The translations under genes were made by a program, and so were the position numbers. Positions 13,733 to 23,168 of a stretch of DNA of 31,474 nt are shown here, piece after piece (the first letter of the stretch is position 1; every line of letters begins with the position of its first letter). The stretch spans positions 1-31,474 of the forward strand of contig JAITDY010000045.1 in assembly GCA_031282325.1 (NCBI GenBank), read 5' to 3'. The notes under the pieces are model-generated. The model ran no database searches. It saw nothing but the letters and a program-made list of their open reading frames with translations, and was not told the origin of the DNA. This stretch comes from Lactobacillaceae bacterium. Lineage in GTDB: Bacteria; Bacillota; Bacilli; Lactobacillales; Lactobacillaceae.

Positions 13733-16119
13733 TGAAAGTAAGTACAAATTGGTTAAAAGAATATATTGATAATTTTGAAATTAATAATTTAAATGATGCC
13801 GATAAATTAGCTGCTCAAATTGGATTAACTAGTAGTGAAATTGAAAATGTATCTTATTTGGTTCCTCAATCTAGTGGGTTAGTGGTTGCTAAAATTTTAG
13901 ATGTTAAGGATAATGAAAATTCAGATCATTTAAAAATAGTGCAAGTTAATAACGGTAAAAATAATTTTCAAATAGTTAGTGGCGCACCAAATATTGAATT
14001 TGGACAAGTTGTAATTTTGGCAATGGTTGGAGCTAAATTATTTAATGGTAAAGAAATAAAAGAAACTAAAATTGCTGATTATATATCAAGTGGAATGCTT
14101 GTTTCTTTGCAAGAAATCGGTTTTAATGATTCGATTGCACCAAAAAAACATGAGGAAGGAATTTATGTATTTCCAGAAAATGCTGATATTCAATTAGGGC
14201 AAGATGCTATAGATGCTTTAGGCGCCAATGACATTATTGTCGAAACAAGTCTTACCGCTAACCGTGCCGATATGCTATCGATAAAGGGAAATTCATATGA
14301 ATTTGCTGCAATGCTAGATACTCAAGTTAGTTTCCCAAAGTATGCTACTACTCAAGAGGGAAAAGATATTGATGATCTAATTTCAGTTGAAGTAGATTCA
14401 AAAATTGTAAGTGAATATAATTTAAGCATTGTTCAAAATATAAAAGTAAAACAAAGTCCACTTTGGATACAAAAAAGACTTTGGTCTTCAGGAATCCGCC
14501 CAATTAATAATGTCGTAGATGTTACTAATTATGTAATGCTATACACTGGACAGCCATTACATGCATTTGATTATGATAAATTGCAAAATAAACAAATTAA
14601 AGTAAGTTTAAGTAATGATGAAGAAATTCAAACCCTAGATGGGCAAAAAAGAGAGCTAGAAAAAGGAAAAAATATTGTTATTTATGACGGCAATACACCT
14701 TTAATGCTTGCTGGGGTTATGGGAGGAATTAGTAGTGAAGTTGATGAAAATACAAAAAATGTTGTAATTGAAGCTGCAGTTTTTAATCCTCAATTGGTTC
14801 GAAAAACTGCGCAAAACTTCGCCCTTCATTCTGAAGCTAGTTCTCGTTTTGAACGTGGTATTAATTTAGATGATTTAATACCATCATTAAATCTGTCTGC
14901 TAATTTAATTCAACAATTAGCTGGAGGACAAATTGCACGAGGAATAATTACTAAAGGTACTGGTTTAACTAATGCTAAAAAATTAGAAATTTCTTTATCC
15001 TTTATACAAAAAAAATTAGGTTTAAAAATTTCCACAACAGAAATTAGTTCAGTTTTGAACCGTTTAAATTTCGAATTCAAAATTGTTGAAGATAAATTTA
15101 TTATTGAAATTCCAAATAGAAGATGGGATATCTCTATTCCTGAAGATATTGTAGAAGAAGTAGCTCGTATACATGGGTACGATAAAATACCTACTACTTT
15201 GCCACAAGCAATCGATCCGAAAAGTGGCTTAACTATTAAACAGAAGTTATTACGAAATGTAAATGAAATTATGAGAAGTTCAGGTTTTAATCAGGCAATC
15301 TCATATTCACTATTGTCTAAAAATAAAGTAAGTAATTTCTCTACGTTTAATTTACCAGCAATTAAATTAGCTCATCCGATGAGTGAAGATAGGGCATATT
15401 TGCGTCAGTCGCTAATTGCTTCTTTATTAGAAGCCTTAAAATATAATGTCTCAAGAAGTCAAAAAGATATTCATTTATTCGAACATGGGATTGTTTTTGC
15501 AAAAAATAAATCGCAAAATATTGAGCAGCTTCATTTAGCTGGTTTGGTCATGAATTCTCCAATTTTAAATTGGAAAAATAATAAAAAAGAAATGTATGAT
15601 TTTTTTGATTTAAAATGTGATATTGAAGATTTATTAAATCTATTTGAAGTTGATTATAAATTTATAAAAAATAAAGAAATTAAATTAATGCATCCTGAAC
15701 AGACTGCGAATATTGTTGTTAGCGATCAAATTATTGGTTTTATTGGTAAAATTCATCCTGAATATTTGCAGGAAAATAAATTGGAAGATATTTATGCTTT
15801 TGAATTAGATTTAGATAAATTATTTGATATTTATCAGCCAAAAATTGGATATCAATTAATTCCGAAATATCAAGAAGTTACTAGAGATTTATCTTTACAA
15901 GTTGCAGAAGATGTTACGTCGGATGACATTTTAAATGTGATTAATAAATTAAATATTAAGGAATTAAAAAAGATTGAATTATTTGATAAATATAAAGATT
16001 CCCTAACATATCGGTTTACTTTTAATAATGAAGAAAAAACAATGGAAATTATTGACACTAATGAGATAATGGAATTAGTTCAAAAAAATGTAAGCGCTTT
16101 GAACGTGAAAATTAGATAG
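13732..16119 (+). CDS. pheT: Phenylalanine--tRNA ligase beta subunit
   Basis: The beta subunit binds and edits tRNA-Phe. Domains in order are: an N-terminal OB-fold tRNA-binding domain (about 40-155, with DHLKIVQVN and IVSGAPN), a B3/B4 editing domain (GIRPINNVVDVTNYVM, HAFDYDKL, LMLAGVMGG), B5, the catalytic-like B6/B7 region and a C-terminal ferredoxin-fold anticodon-binding domain (YQEVTRDLSLQV to the end). At 795 residues it is normal. ATG overlaps the pheS stop (TAATG). The final codons contain a cre-like sequence that may belong to the downstream glucokinase. Confidence 0.97.
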   Translation: MKVSTNWLKEYIDNFEINNLNDADKLAAQIGLTSSEIENVSYLVPQSSGLVVAKILDVKDNENSDHLKIVQVNNGKNNFQIVSGAPNIEFGQVVILAMVGAKLFNGKEIKETKIADYISSGMLVSLQEIGFNDSIAPKKHEEGIYVFPENADIQLGQDAIDALGANDIIVETSLTANRADMLSIKGNSYEFAAMLDTQVSFPKYATTQEGKDIDDLISVEVDSKIVSEYNLSIVQNIKVKQSPLWIQKRLWSSGIRPINNVVDVTNYVMLYTGQPLHAFDYDKLQNKQIKVSLSNDEEIQTLDGQKRELEKGKNIVIYDGNTPLMLAGVMGGISSEVDENTKNVVIEAAVFNPQLVRKTAQNFALHSEASSRFERGINLDDLIPSLNLSANLIQQLAGGQIARGIITKGTGLTNAKKLEISLSFIQKKLGLKISTTEISSVLNRLNFEFKIVEDKFIIEIPNRRWDISIPEDIVEEVARIHGYDKIPTTLPQAIDPKSGLTIKQKLLRNVNEIMRSSGFNQAISYSLLSKNKVSNFSTFNLPAIKLAHPMSEDRAYLRQSLIASLLEALKYNVSRSQKDIHLFEHGIVFAKNKSQNIEQLHLAGLVMNSPILNWKNNKKEMYDFFDLKCDIEDLLNLFEVDYKFIKNKEIKLMHPEQTANIVVSDQIIGFIGKIHPEYLQENKLEDIYAFELDLDKLFDIYQPKIGYQLIPKYQEVTRDLSLQVAEDVTSDDILNVINKLNIKELKKIELFDKYKDSLTYRFTFNNEEKTMEIIDTNEIMELVQKNVSALNVKIR
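16089..16102 (+). promoter_or_regulatory. cre-like site upstream of the glucokinase gene
   Basis: TGTAAGCGCTTTGA fits the catabolite-responsive-element pattern TGWAANCGNTNWCA except for G at position 13. It lies in the last codons of pheT, 25 bases before the glucokinase ATG. No clear promoter accompanies it, so this is tentative. Confidence 0.3.
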
Positions 16120-16127
16120 GAAATAAT

Positions 16128-17096
16128 ATGGTAGAAAAAGATAAATTAATCGGAGTTGATTTAGGTGGAACAACCATTAAGTTTGCAATCTTAACCGCAG
16201 ATGGAACCATACAAGAAAAATGGGCAATTGATACTAATATTTTAGATGAGGGAAGTCATATTGTACCTGATATTATTGATTCAATTAATCGTAGGATCAA
16301 ATTACTTAATCTCGATAAAGAACGAATTATTGGTATTGGAATGGGAACACCAGGAACAGTGAATATTAAAGAAGGAACTGTTACTGCTGCTTATAACCTT
16401 AATTGGAAGACAACACAACACGTGAAGTTTGATATTGAAAATGGAACCGGATTGCCTTTAAGTTTAGATAATGATGCAAACGCTGCTGCTATTGGTGAGC
16501 AATGGGTAGGCGCTGGACAAAATAATCCAGATGTTGTTTTTGCTACTTTAGGAACAGGTGTTGGTGGAGGAATTATTGCTAACAGTAAGTTAATTCGTGG
16601 AATTAACGGGGCTGGTGGCGAAATTGGACATATCGTTGTAGAACCAGATGGTTATCTATGTACTTGTGGAAATAGAGGCTGTTTAGAACAATATACTTCA
16701 GCAACTGGAGTTGTACATCTTGCGCGTGATTTTGCCGATGAATATTCAGGACCTTCTGAATTAAAAAAGGCAGTCGACAACGGCGATCAAGTAACTTCAA
16801 AATTAGTATTTGATTTAGCTAAAAAAGGAGATGTTTTGGCTCTTAAGGTAGTTGATAAAATGTCTCATTATTTGGGATATGCTCTAGCGTCTATTTCAAA
16901 TACAACTAATCCTGCTTATGTGGTTATTGGTGGCGGTGTTTCTGCTGCTGGAGACTTCTTATTAAGCAGAGTAAAAGAAAATTGGACAAAATATGTTCTT
17001 TCTACAGTTCGTTCTTCAACTGAATTGCGTTTAGCTGAATTAGGAAATGATGCCGGAGTAATCGGCGCAGCAAGTTTAGCTCGTAGTTTCAGTTAA
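16128..17096 (+). CDS. glk: ROK family glucokinase
   Basis: It phosphorylates glucose to glucose 6-phosphate in the cytosol. The ATP-binding motif GVDLGGTTIKFA is at residues 9-20, the catalytic Asp is Asp116 in LDNDANAAA, sugar-binding GAGGEIGH is at 161-168, and the ROK zinc motif CTCGNRGC is at 178-185. The protein has 322 residues, normal length, and no N-terminal DNA-binding domain, which separates it from ROK repressors. It starts at ATG 16128 after AGGAAA, nine bases beyond pheT, so it may be transcribed with pheST. Confidence 0.94.
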   Translation: MVEKDKLIGVDLGGTTIKFAILTADGTIQEKWAIDTNILDEGSHIVPDIIDSINRRIKLLNLDKERIIGIGMGTPGTVNIKEGTVTAAYNLNWKTTQHVKFDIENGTGLPLSLDNDANAAAIGEQWVGAGQNNPDVVFATLGTGVGGGIIANSKLIRGINGAGGEIGHIVVEPDGYLCTCGNRGCLEQYTSATGVVHLARDFADEYSGPSELKKAVDNGDQVTSKLVFDLAKKGDVLALKVVDKMSHYLGYALASISNTTNPAYVVIGGGVSAAGDFLLSRVKENWTKYVLSTVRSSTELRLAELGNDAGVIGAASLARSFS

Positions 17097-17105
17097 AATA
17101 TAAGT

Positions 17106-17720
17106 ATGATATTCGTAACTTCCGACACACATTTTTTTGATGCAAATATGTTAAATCAACAAAATTTTGCTCCGGAACGTTACGAATTTTTTTATACACA
17201 AAACATGAACCAAAAAATTATTGAAGCATGGAATTTAGTGGTTTCAGCTAATGATACGGTTTATCATTTGGGAGATATCGGCGTTTTTTATAAAAACGGA
17301 AGTAAAGAAGAAATGTTAGATATCTTAAATAGTCTAAATGGGAATATTATTTTTATTAAGGGCAATCATGATAGTAGAGATTTTTTTAAGTTTCTTGCTC
17401 AAAATAATTATCAATCTGAAAATAAGCAAGTGAAATTTGCCTTTGAAGATATTGGTGCTTATTTTAAATACAATCATCGACAATTTTATTTGACTCATTA
17501 TCCGATGTTATTCGGTGTTTCTAAAAACATTATTAATTTACATGGACATGTTCATCATTACTCGATTAACCAAAAGGAAAATATTAATGTTGGCATTGAT
17601 TCAGCTGATTTTGATTATTTTTTTACAAATGATAAACCGACTTTTGGCTCACCCCTATCGATGAGCCAAATTGAATTTTTAATTAAAGCTAAAAGAGATG
17701 ATTTTAATAAACGAAAATGA
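17106..17720 (+). CDS. Small calcineurin-like metallophosphoesterase
   Basis: This is a dinuclear-metal phosphoesterase of the small cytosolic class that begins TSDTHFFDANM. Metal ligands are visible in order: Asp7 and His9, GD (56-57), GNHD (86-89), His131 in LTHYP, and HGHVHH (146-151). The protein has 204 residues with no signal peptide. The substrate is unknown. A TAAAAT box (17094-17099) overlaps the glk stop and would start transcription at about the ATG, but no -35 supports it. It overlaps the next gene, another phosphoesterase, by four bases. Confidence 0.88.
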   Translation: MIFVTSDTHFFDANMLNQQNFAPERYEFFYTQNMNQKIIEAWNLVVSANDTVYHLGDIGVFYKNGSKEEMLDILNSLNGNIIFIKGNHDSRDFFKFLAQNNYQSENKQVKFAFEDIGAYFKYNHRQFYLTHYPMLFGVSKNIINLHGHVHHYSINQKENINVGIDSADFDYFFTNDKPTFGSPLSMSQIEFLIKAKRDDFNKRK

Positions 17721-19045
17721 CAAACGAAAAAATTACAATTCTTCATACTAATGATTTGCACAGCCATATTAATAGATGGCCAAAAATTGCTAATTGGTTA
17801 GAAAATAGGCGACGTGAATTAGAACAACAAGGGCATTCTGTTTTATTGTTTGATATTGGTGATTTTATTGATCGATTTGATACAAACACTCAAGCTAACT
17901 GGGGCAGAAACAATTCAAAATTATTGTCAGATTTAAAATATGATGCTGTTACTATTGGCAATAACGAAGGTTTAGCTTTGCCTCACGATAGATTAGAAGA
18001 GTTATATCAAGATCGTAATTTGAATGTCGTTTTAAGTAATTTTTTTGATCAGGAATATAAAATTCCAAAATGGGCAATACCTGATGTTACTTTTGAAACT
18101 CAAAATAATACGCGTATTTTAGTTACTGGAATGACGGCCAATTATGAATCAACTTACCATTTATTAAATTGGCATGTTAAAGATCCAATCGATGTTTTGC
18201 AAAATTACGCAAAAAATAAACAGAATGCAGACGTTTTTGTTTTATTGTCGCATTTAGGTTTTCCAGCTGATAAAAATATTGCTAATAATTTTGATGTTGA
18301 TGTAATTATTGGAGCTCATACTCACCATTTAATTGAACATGGACTATTGCAAAATGGTTCTTTTTTAGCAGCAGCTGGAAAATATGGAGAGTATATTGGT
18401 GAGATAACCTTAGAATTAAATGAAGAAAAACAAATTATTAATCAAAGTGCAAGAGTAATTAAAACTGATCGTCTACCTGAACCGGTAGCACAAAAAAAAT
18501 TTATAAATAGTTGGAATGAAAGTGGAAAAAAAATACTCGAAAATAAAGTAGTTGCTTTTTTGCCGAAGGATTTAAGTCCGCTCGAACAAAGCCAAGATTT
18601 TTTAAAAATTTTACAAATGTATTTACATACAGATATTTCCATGATTTCTACAGGTATGTTTTTAAATACTCTTAAAAAAGGTAAACTAACCGAATATGAT
18701 TTATTAGAAGATATACCCCACTCAATCAATTTAATGAAAGTAACTTTCATAGGAAAAGATCTTAGAAAATTATTAAATGAAATTTATTCTCAGGGTGCTT
18801 ATTTAGAAGATTTTCCAATTCAAGGGAGTGGTTTTCGCGGAAAAGTTTTTGGTAAAATGTTGATTAATGGATTAGACGAAAAGAATATTGATGATCAAGA
18901 ATATTACACTATTGGTACGGTTGATCATTATTATTTCTTACCTTATTTTCGTAGCATTCCAAATTTTTCAGAAGTTGAATTCGATTACTCATTTATTATG
19001 AGAGAAATAATGGCTATTTATTATAATGGAAAATACAAGAAATAA
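17717..19045 (+). CDS. 5'-nucleotidase/2',3'-cyclic phosphodiesterase-like metallophosphatase (YunD family)
   Basis: This is a two-domain UshA/YunD-type metallophosphatase. The N-terminal catalytic domain shows TNDLHSHI (residues 11-18), FDIGD (45-49), GNNE, LLSHLG and GAHTHH, the expected metal-binding series. The C-terminal half is the nucleotide-recognition domain. The protein has 442 residues without signal peptide or anchor, so it should act in the cytosol as YunD-like proteins do. It overlaps the preceding phosphoesterase by four bases and priA by 20 bases. Confidence 0.88.
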   Translation: MTNEKITILHTNDLHSHINRWPKIANWLENRRRELEQQGHSVLLFDIGDFIDRFDTNTQANWGRNNSKLLSDLKYDAVTIGNNEGLALPHDRLEELYQDRNLNVVLSNFFDQEYKIPKWAIPDVTFETQNNTRILVTGMTANYESTYHLLNWHVKDPIDVLQNYAKNKQNADVFVLLSHLGFPADKNIANNFDVDVIIGAHTHHLIEHGLLQNGSFLAAAGKYGEYIGEITLELNEEKQIINQSARVIKTDRLPEPVAQKKFINSWNESGKKILENKVVAFLPKDLSPLEQSQDFLKILQMYLHTDISMISTGMFLNTLKKGKLTEYDLLEDIPHSINLMKVTFIGKDLRKLLNEIYSQGAYLEDFPIQGSGFRGKVFGKMLINGLDEKNIDDQEYYTIGTVDHYYFLPYFRSIPNFSEVEFDYSFIMREIMAIYYNGKYKK

Positions 19046-21437
19046 TATTGTTGATGTGGCTGTAGACTTGCCGATTCAACAGGTCGATAATTTATATTCA
19101 TATTTAGTTCCAAATGAATTGGTTGATCAAAGTATAGTTGGAAAAAGAGTTTTGATAAATTTCAATGGTAGACATTTAATTGGTTTTGTAATCAGTCAAC
19201 GCATCGAAAATGACAACAATATAAAATTAAAAACAATTGAGGGTGTTTTAGATCAAAAACCAATTTTAAATCGAGAATTAATTGAGTTATCTAAATGGAT
19301 AGCTGATTATTTTTATGCGACTCGTTTCGCTGTCATTTCTACAATGATTCCAAATAAATATAAGGTTAAATATTCCAAGAATTATCATTTAATAGATGAA
19401 ATTGATGAAGAGTTATTTTCTAATTTATTTTTAGGTCTTGATTATTTACCGATTAATGCAAAACACATTACTGATTATGACAGAATAAAATTATCTACAT
19501 TAATTAAGCAAGGAATTGTAGAAATAGATACCAATATTCAAATGCGAGATCGTTTGAAGAAGCAAATTGCAGTTTTTTTCAATTATGATTTTTTAGATTG
19601 GGATGACATAAAATTAAACGATAATCAAAAACATATAATAAATTTTTTAAAACAGAGTAATGAAAAAATTGTCCCTGTTAATGAATTAGTAACGAAGACA
19701 GGTTTATCAAAATCAACGATTAATACCTTAATAAAGAAAAAAATATTACAAAAAACAGAGATCGTTATTACTAAAAATGCCTTGGATGAAATTCATGTTG
19801 AACAAGATGAACCATTGAAATTTAATAATGGACAACAATTAGCTTTCAATGAAATAAAAGCATCTCTTATTGAAAATAAAAATGATAAGTTTTTGTTGGA
19901 AGGAATTACGGGTTCTGGAAAGACTGAAATTTATTTACAATTGATTGAAGAAACAATTAAATTAGGCAAAACAGTTATTTTATTAGTACCAGAAATTACA
20001 TTAACATCGCAGATAGTTCGGCGTGTTAAATCACGCTTTGGTAATATAGTTGGACTGCAACATTCAGAATTAAATGATACGCAAAGATTAGATCAATGGA
20101 AAATGATGCAGGACGGTGGAATTAAAATCATTGTTGGAACTAGAAGTGCAATATTTTCGCCACTTGATAATATTGGATTAATTATTATAGATGAAGAGCA
20201 TGATTTATCCTATAAGCAAGATGAAAATCCTAGGTACCATACTCGAGATGTGGCAATTAAAAGATCTGAAAATAATAATGCTGTTTTAGTTTTAGGTTCT
20301 GCAACTCCCAGTTTAGAATCGAGAGCTCGAGCCTTAAAAAAAGTATTTAAATTGATTTTATTAAATGAGCGGGCCAATAAAGATTCTAAATTACCAAAAA
20401 TTCAGATTGTCGATTTAAAAGAAACTTATAAGCAAAAAGGTGAAACAAATTTCAGCGATCAGTTACTAAATAAAATCAAAGATCATTTAAGTAATAAAAA
20501 ACAAATTGTTCTATTACTAAATAGGCGAGGGTTCTCTAATTTCTTGATGTGTCGAGATTGTGGATATGTGCCACATGATAAAAATTGTGACGTTGCTTTA
20601 ACGGTTCATAAAGATATTGGTAAACTTAAATGTCATTATTGTGGAAATGAAGAGACAATTCCAACAGTTTGTGCAAATTGCAGAAGTAAGAATATTTCTT
20701 TTTACGGTACTGGAACGCAAAGCGTGGAACAAGAATTACATCAATTAATTCCTGAAGTTAAAACGGTAAGAATGGATGCTGACACGACTTCAAAAAAAGG
20801 TTCATCCGATAAAATTATTCAAGATTTTGCTGATTTAAAGTATGATGTTTTAATTGGTACACAAATGATATCTAAGGGACTGGATTTTCCCAATGTTACA
20901 TTAGTCGGTGTCATAAATGCTGATACTGGATTGAATTTACCGGATTTTCGTTCTGGAGAAAAAACTTTTGATTTATTAACCCAAGTAGCCGGCCGTGCTG
21001 GGAGAGACAAAGAACGAGGCGAAGTAATTTTTCAAACATTTAATCCTGATAACTATATAATTCAATTTGCCGCCAAACATGATTACGAAGGTTTTTTTCA
21101 AAATGAAATGAGATATCGTCATTTAATGGACTACCCACCATATTTTTATACGGTTAGAATTAGTTTAAGTGGTTTAAATGATTTGAAGACTTCATTAGCG
21201 ATCGAACAAATTAAAATGGAATTAGAAAATAAAATTGAATCTACTTCAATAATTGTTGGACCTTCAGCTAGATCAATTGCTAAAATTAAAAATCGTTTTT
21301 TTTATCAATTTTTAATTAAATATAAAAAAGATCTTTTATTAGATCAAGCCATTAAGGAAGTCCAAAAAAATTTTTATAAAAATTATGGAAAGGAATTCAA
21401 GATTGCTATCGATAGAGAACCGCAGTCTTTTATTTAA
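19026..21437 (+). CDS. priA: Primosomal replication restart helicase PriA
   Basis: PriA recognises abandoned forks and reloads the replicative helicase. An N-terminal 3'-DNA-binding domain (VDVAVDLPIQQVDNLYSYLVP) leads to the helicase core with Walker A GITGSGKT (293-300), DEEH (389-392), the zinc domain from 509, GTGTQSVEQEL and the motif V/VI stretch GRAGRDKERG. At 803 residues it is normal. In the zinc region, Cys509, Cys512 and Cys521 are kept, but the position normally held by the third Cys is Asp518. It starts inside the preceding gene with no near Shine-Dalgarno sequence, so translation is probably coupled; a few residues of start uncertainty remain. Confidence 0.95.
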   Translation: MENTRNNIVDVAVDLPIQQVDNLYSYLVPNELVDQSIVGKRVLINFNGRHLIGFVISQRIENDNNIKLKTIEGVLDQKPILNRELIELSKWIADYFYATRFAVISTMIPNKYKVKYSKNYHLIDEIDEELFSNLFLGLDYLPINAKHITDYDRIKLSTLIKQGIVEIDTNIQMRDRLKKQIAVFFNYDFLDWDDIKLNDNQKHIINFLKQSNEKIVPVNELVTKTGLSKSTINTLIKKKILQKTEIVITKNALDEIHVEQDEPLKFNNGQQLAFNEIKASLIENKNDKFLLEGITGSGKTEIYLQLIEETIKLGKTVILLVPEITLTSQIVRRVKSRFGNIVGLQHSELNDTQRLDQWKMMQDGGIKIIVGTRSAIFSPLDNIGLIIIDEEHDLSYKQDENPRYHTRDVAIKRSENNNAVLVLGSATPSLESRARALKKVFKLILLNERANKDSKLPKIQIVDLKETYKQKGETNFSDQLLNKIKDHLSNKKQIVLLLNRRGFSNFLMCRDCGYVPHDKNCDVALTVHKDIGKLKCHYCGNEETIPTVCANCRSKNISFYGTGTQSVEQELHQLIPEVKTVRMDADTTSKKGSSDKIIQDFADLKYDVLIGTQMISKGLDFPNVTLVGVINADTGLNLPDFRSGEKTFDLLTQVAGRAGRDKERGEVIFQTFNPDNYIIQFAAKHDYEGFFQNEMRYRHLMDYPPYFYTVRISLSGLNDLKTSLAIEQIKMELENKIESTSIIVGPSARSIAKIKNRFFYQFLIKYKKDLLLDQAIKEVQKNFYKNYGKEFKIAIDREPQSFI

Positions 21438-21441
21438 AATT

Positions 21442-22398
21442 ATGTCAAAAAAAGTTATTTTTTTAGGAACAGCTGATTTCTCTAAAACGGTATTACAAGG
21501 AATCATTGATGATAATGACTTAAAAGTAATGGCCGTGGTCAGCCAACCAGACCGAGTTTTAGGTCGAAAAAAACAATTAATTCAAACTCCCGTTAAGCAG
21601 TTAGCGATCGAGAATAATTTGCCAATATATCAACCAGAAAAATTAAGTGGTTCAACTGAAATGAATGAATTGATTGCCTTAAAAGCTGATTTTATTATTA
21701 CGGCAGCATATGGCCAATTTTTACCTACTAAATTTTTAGATTCGGCTCAAATTGCATCGATAAATGTACATGCTAGTTTGTTGCCGAAATATCGAGGTGC
21801 AGCACCAATTAATTGGGCAATCATTAATGGTGACACGAAAACTGGAATTTCTATTATGTATATGGTTAAAGAAATGGACGCTGGAGATGTTATTTCAACT
21901 GCGGAGGTAGAAATTTTAGAAAGCGATACCGCTGGTGACTTATTTGAAAAATTGGCGCCAGTTGGAACTAATTTGTTATTAAAAACAATTCCGAAATTAG
22001 CTAATGATGAAATTAAAGCAATCAAGCAGGATGAAGATAATATTAGCCTAGCACCTAAAATTGATAATAATCTTTTAAAATTAGATTTTTATAGTCAAAC
22101 AGCAAAACAAATTTATAATTTAATCCGCGGCTTATCTCCGCAATATGTTCCTTTTATATATATTAATAGAGAAAAAATAAAAATTATTTCAGTATCTATT
22201 TTGGAACAAAGTATGGATTTTCACCCCGGCCAATTTATTTATTTAGATAATTCTACAATTGGTATCGTTGCTAAAGATAATTATATTTTGAAAATTAACG
22301 AATTACAGTTAATCGGTAAAAAACCAATTGATGCAAAATCATTTATTAATGGTTATAAAGCTAAATTTGCAAGTGGTGAATTTTTAGATAGATTATAA
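21442..22398 (+). CDS. fmt: Methionyl-tRNA formyltransferase
   Basis: It formylates initiator Met-tRNA using 10-formyltetrahydrofolate. The N-terminal formyltransferase domain begins KKVIFLGTADFSKTVL and contains the folate/catalytic stretch NVHASLLPKYRGAAP followed by INGDTKTGISIMYMVKEMDAGD; the C-terminal tRNA-binding domain follows. With the ATG at 21442 it has 318 residues, the usual size. A longer in-frame start at 21385 would add 19 unrelated residues inside priA. It begins four bases after priA and no ribosome binding site is obvious. Confidence 0.95.
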   Translation: MSKKVIFLGTADFSKTVLQGIIDDNDLKVMAVVSQPDRVLGRKKQLIQTPVKQLAIENNLPIYQPEKLSGSTEMNELIALKADFIITAAYGQFLPTKFLDSAQIASINVHASLLPKYRGAAPINWAIINGDTKTGISIMYMVKEMDAGDVISTAEVEILESDTAGDLFEKLAPVGTNLLLKTIPKLANDEIKAIKQDEDNISLAPKIDNNLLKLDFYSQTAKQIYNLIRGLSPQYVPFIYINREKIKIISVSILEQSMDFHPGQFIYLDNSTIGIVAKDNYILKINELQLIGKKPIDAKSFINGYKAKFASGEFLDRL

Positions 22399-22418
22399 TA
22401 TTACTGTAGTGTTACATT

Positions 22419-23168
22419 ATGCAAATAGCCTATTTAAGCGATACAGGAACAATTAAAAACGATAATCAAGATTTCGTTGGAATATTTGTCAATAAACATG
22501 GTTTTCAATTAGCGATTGTAGCGGACGGCGTCACATCATTAAAAGGTGGTGATGTTGCGTCAGAAATGGTGGTGCACAGCTTGGGTCACCAATGGAGCAT
22601 TTCAGATGTTACGAGTTCAATTGAAGCCCGTTTTTGGATTTCAGATGTTGCTCAAAATGAAAATTTACGAATTTTAGAAGCTTCTAAAAAATATACTGAT
22701 TTATCGAATATGGCAACGACTTTTGTTGCTGCAGCTGTTTTTGGCAATGAAATACTAATCGCAAATTTAGGCGATTCACGTGCCTATCTTTTTTCTGAAG
22801 ATGATATGTTAACACAATTGACTGATGATCATTCACTGGGAAATGAGCTATTAAAAAGAGGATTAGTAAAAAGTGATGAAATGGAGTTCGTTCCAAATAA
22901 TCAAGCTATTACCCGTTTTTTTGGTTCTAAAAGGAAAATTGAACTCGATTTTAAAGAACTATCAGTTAATGGAGAAGATATATTAATGCTTTCAACAGAT
23001 GGTTTAAGCAAAGAAATTGATGAAAATGATATTTCTCGAATTTTGAGAAATAAAAAGATCTCTTTAGGAGAAATGACTGCTAAGCTAATTGATTTAGCTA
23101 ACGATCAGAGTGGTTTTGATAATGTAACAGTATTATTAATGTCTCGTTTTGAAAAGGAAAACAACTAA
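22419..23168 (+). CDS. stp: PP2C family serine/threonine phosphatase (Stp/PrpC)
   Basis: This reverses phosphorylation by the adjacent PASTA kinase. PP2C motifs are LSDTGTIKNDNQD, VADGVTS (Asp36), GDSRAYL (118-124), LSTDGLS (Asp194) and DNVTVLL (Asp234); the metal-binding aspartates are present. The usual DGMGGH around the first metal site reads DGVTSL, a variant. The protein has 249 residues. A TATAAT (22394-22399) overlaps the end of fmt, with no good -35, and no Shine-Dalgarno sequence is visible. It overlaps prkC by one base (TAATG). Confidence 0.94.
   Translation: MQIAYLSDTGTIKNDNQDFVGIFVNKHGFQLAIVADGVTSLKGGDVASEMVVHSLGHQWSISDVTSSIEARFWISDVAQNENLRILEASKKYTDLSNMATTFVAAAVFGNEILIANLGDSRAYLFSEDDMLTQLTDDHSLGNELLKRGLVKSDEMEFVPNNQAITRFFGSKRKIELDFKELSVNGEDILMLSTDGLSKEIDENDISRILRNKKISLGEMTAKLIDLANDQSGFDNVTVLLMSRFEKENN

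Noticed and set aside
18442..18750. 102-codon open frame on the minus strand inside the YunD-like gene
   Set aside because: Antisense shadow of a conserved gene with no start signals.
21385..21441. Upstream in-frame ATG for fmt
   Set aside because: It lies within priA, adds 19 unrelated residues, and the ATG at 21442 gives the usual N-terminus.
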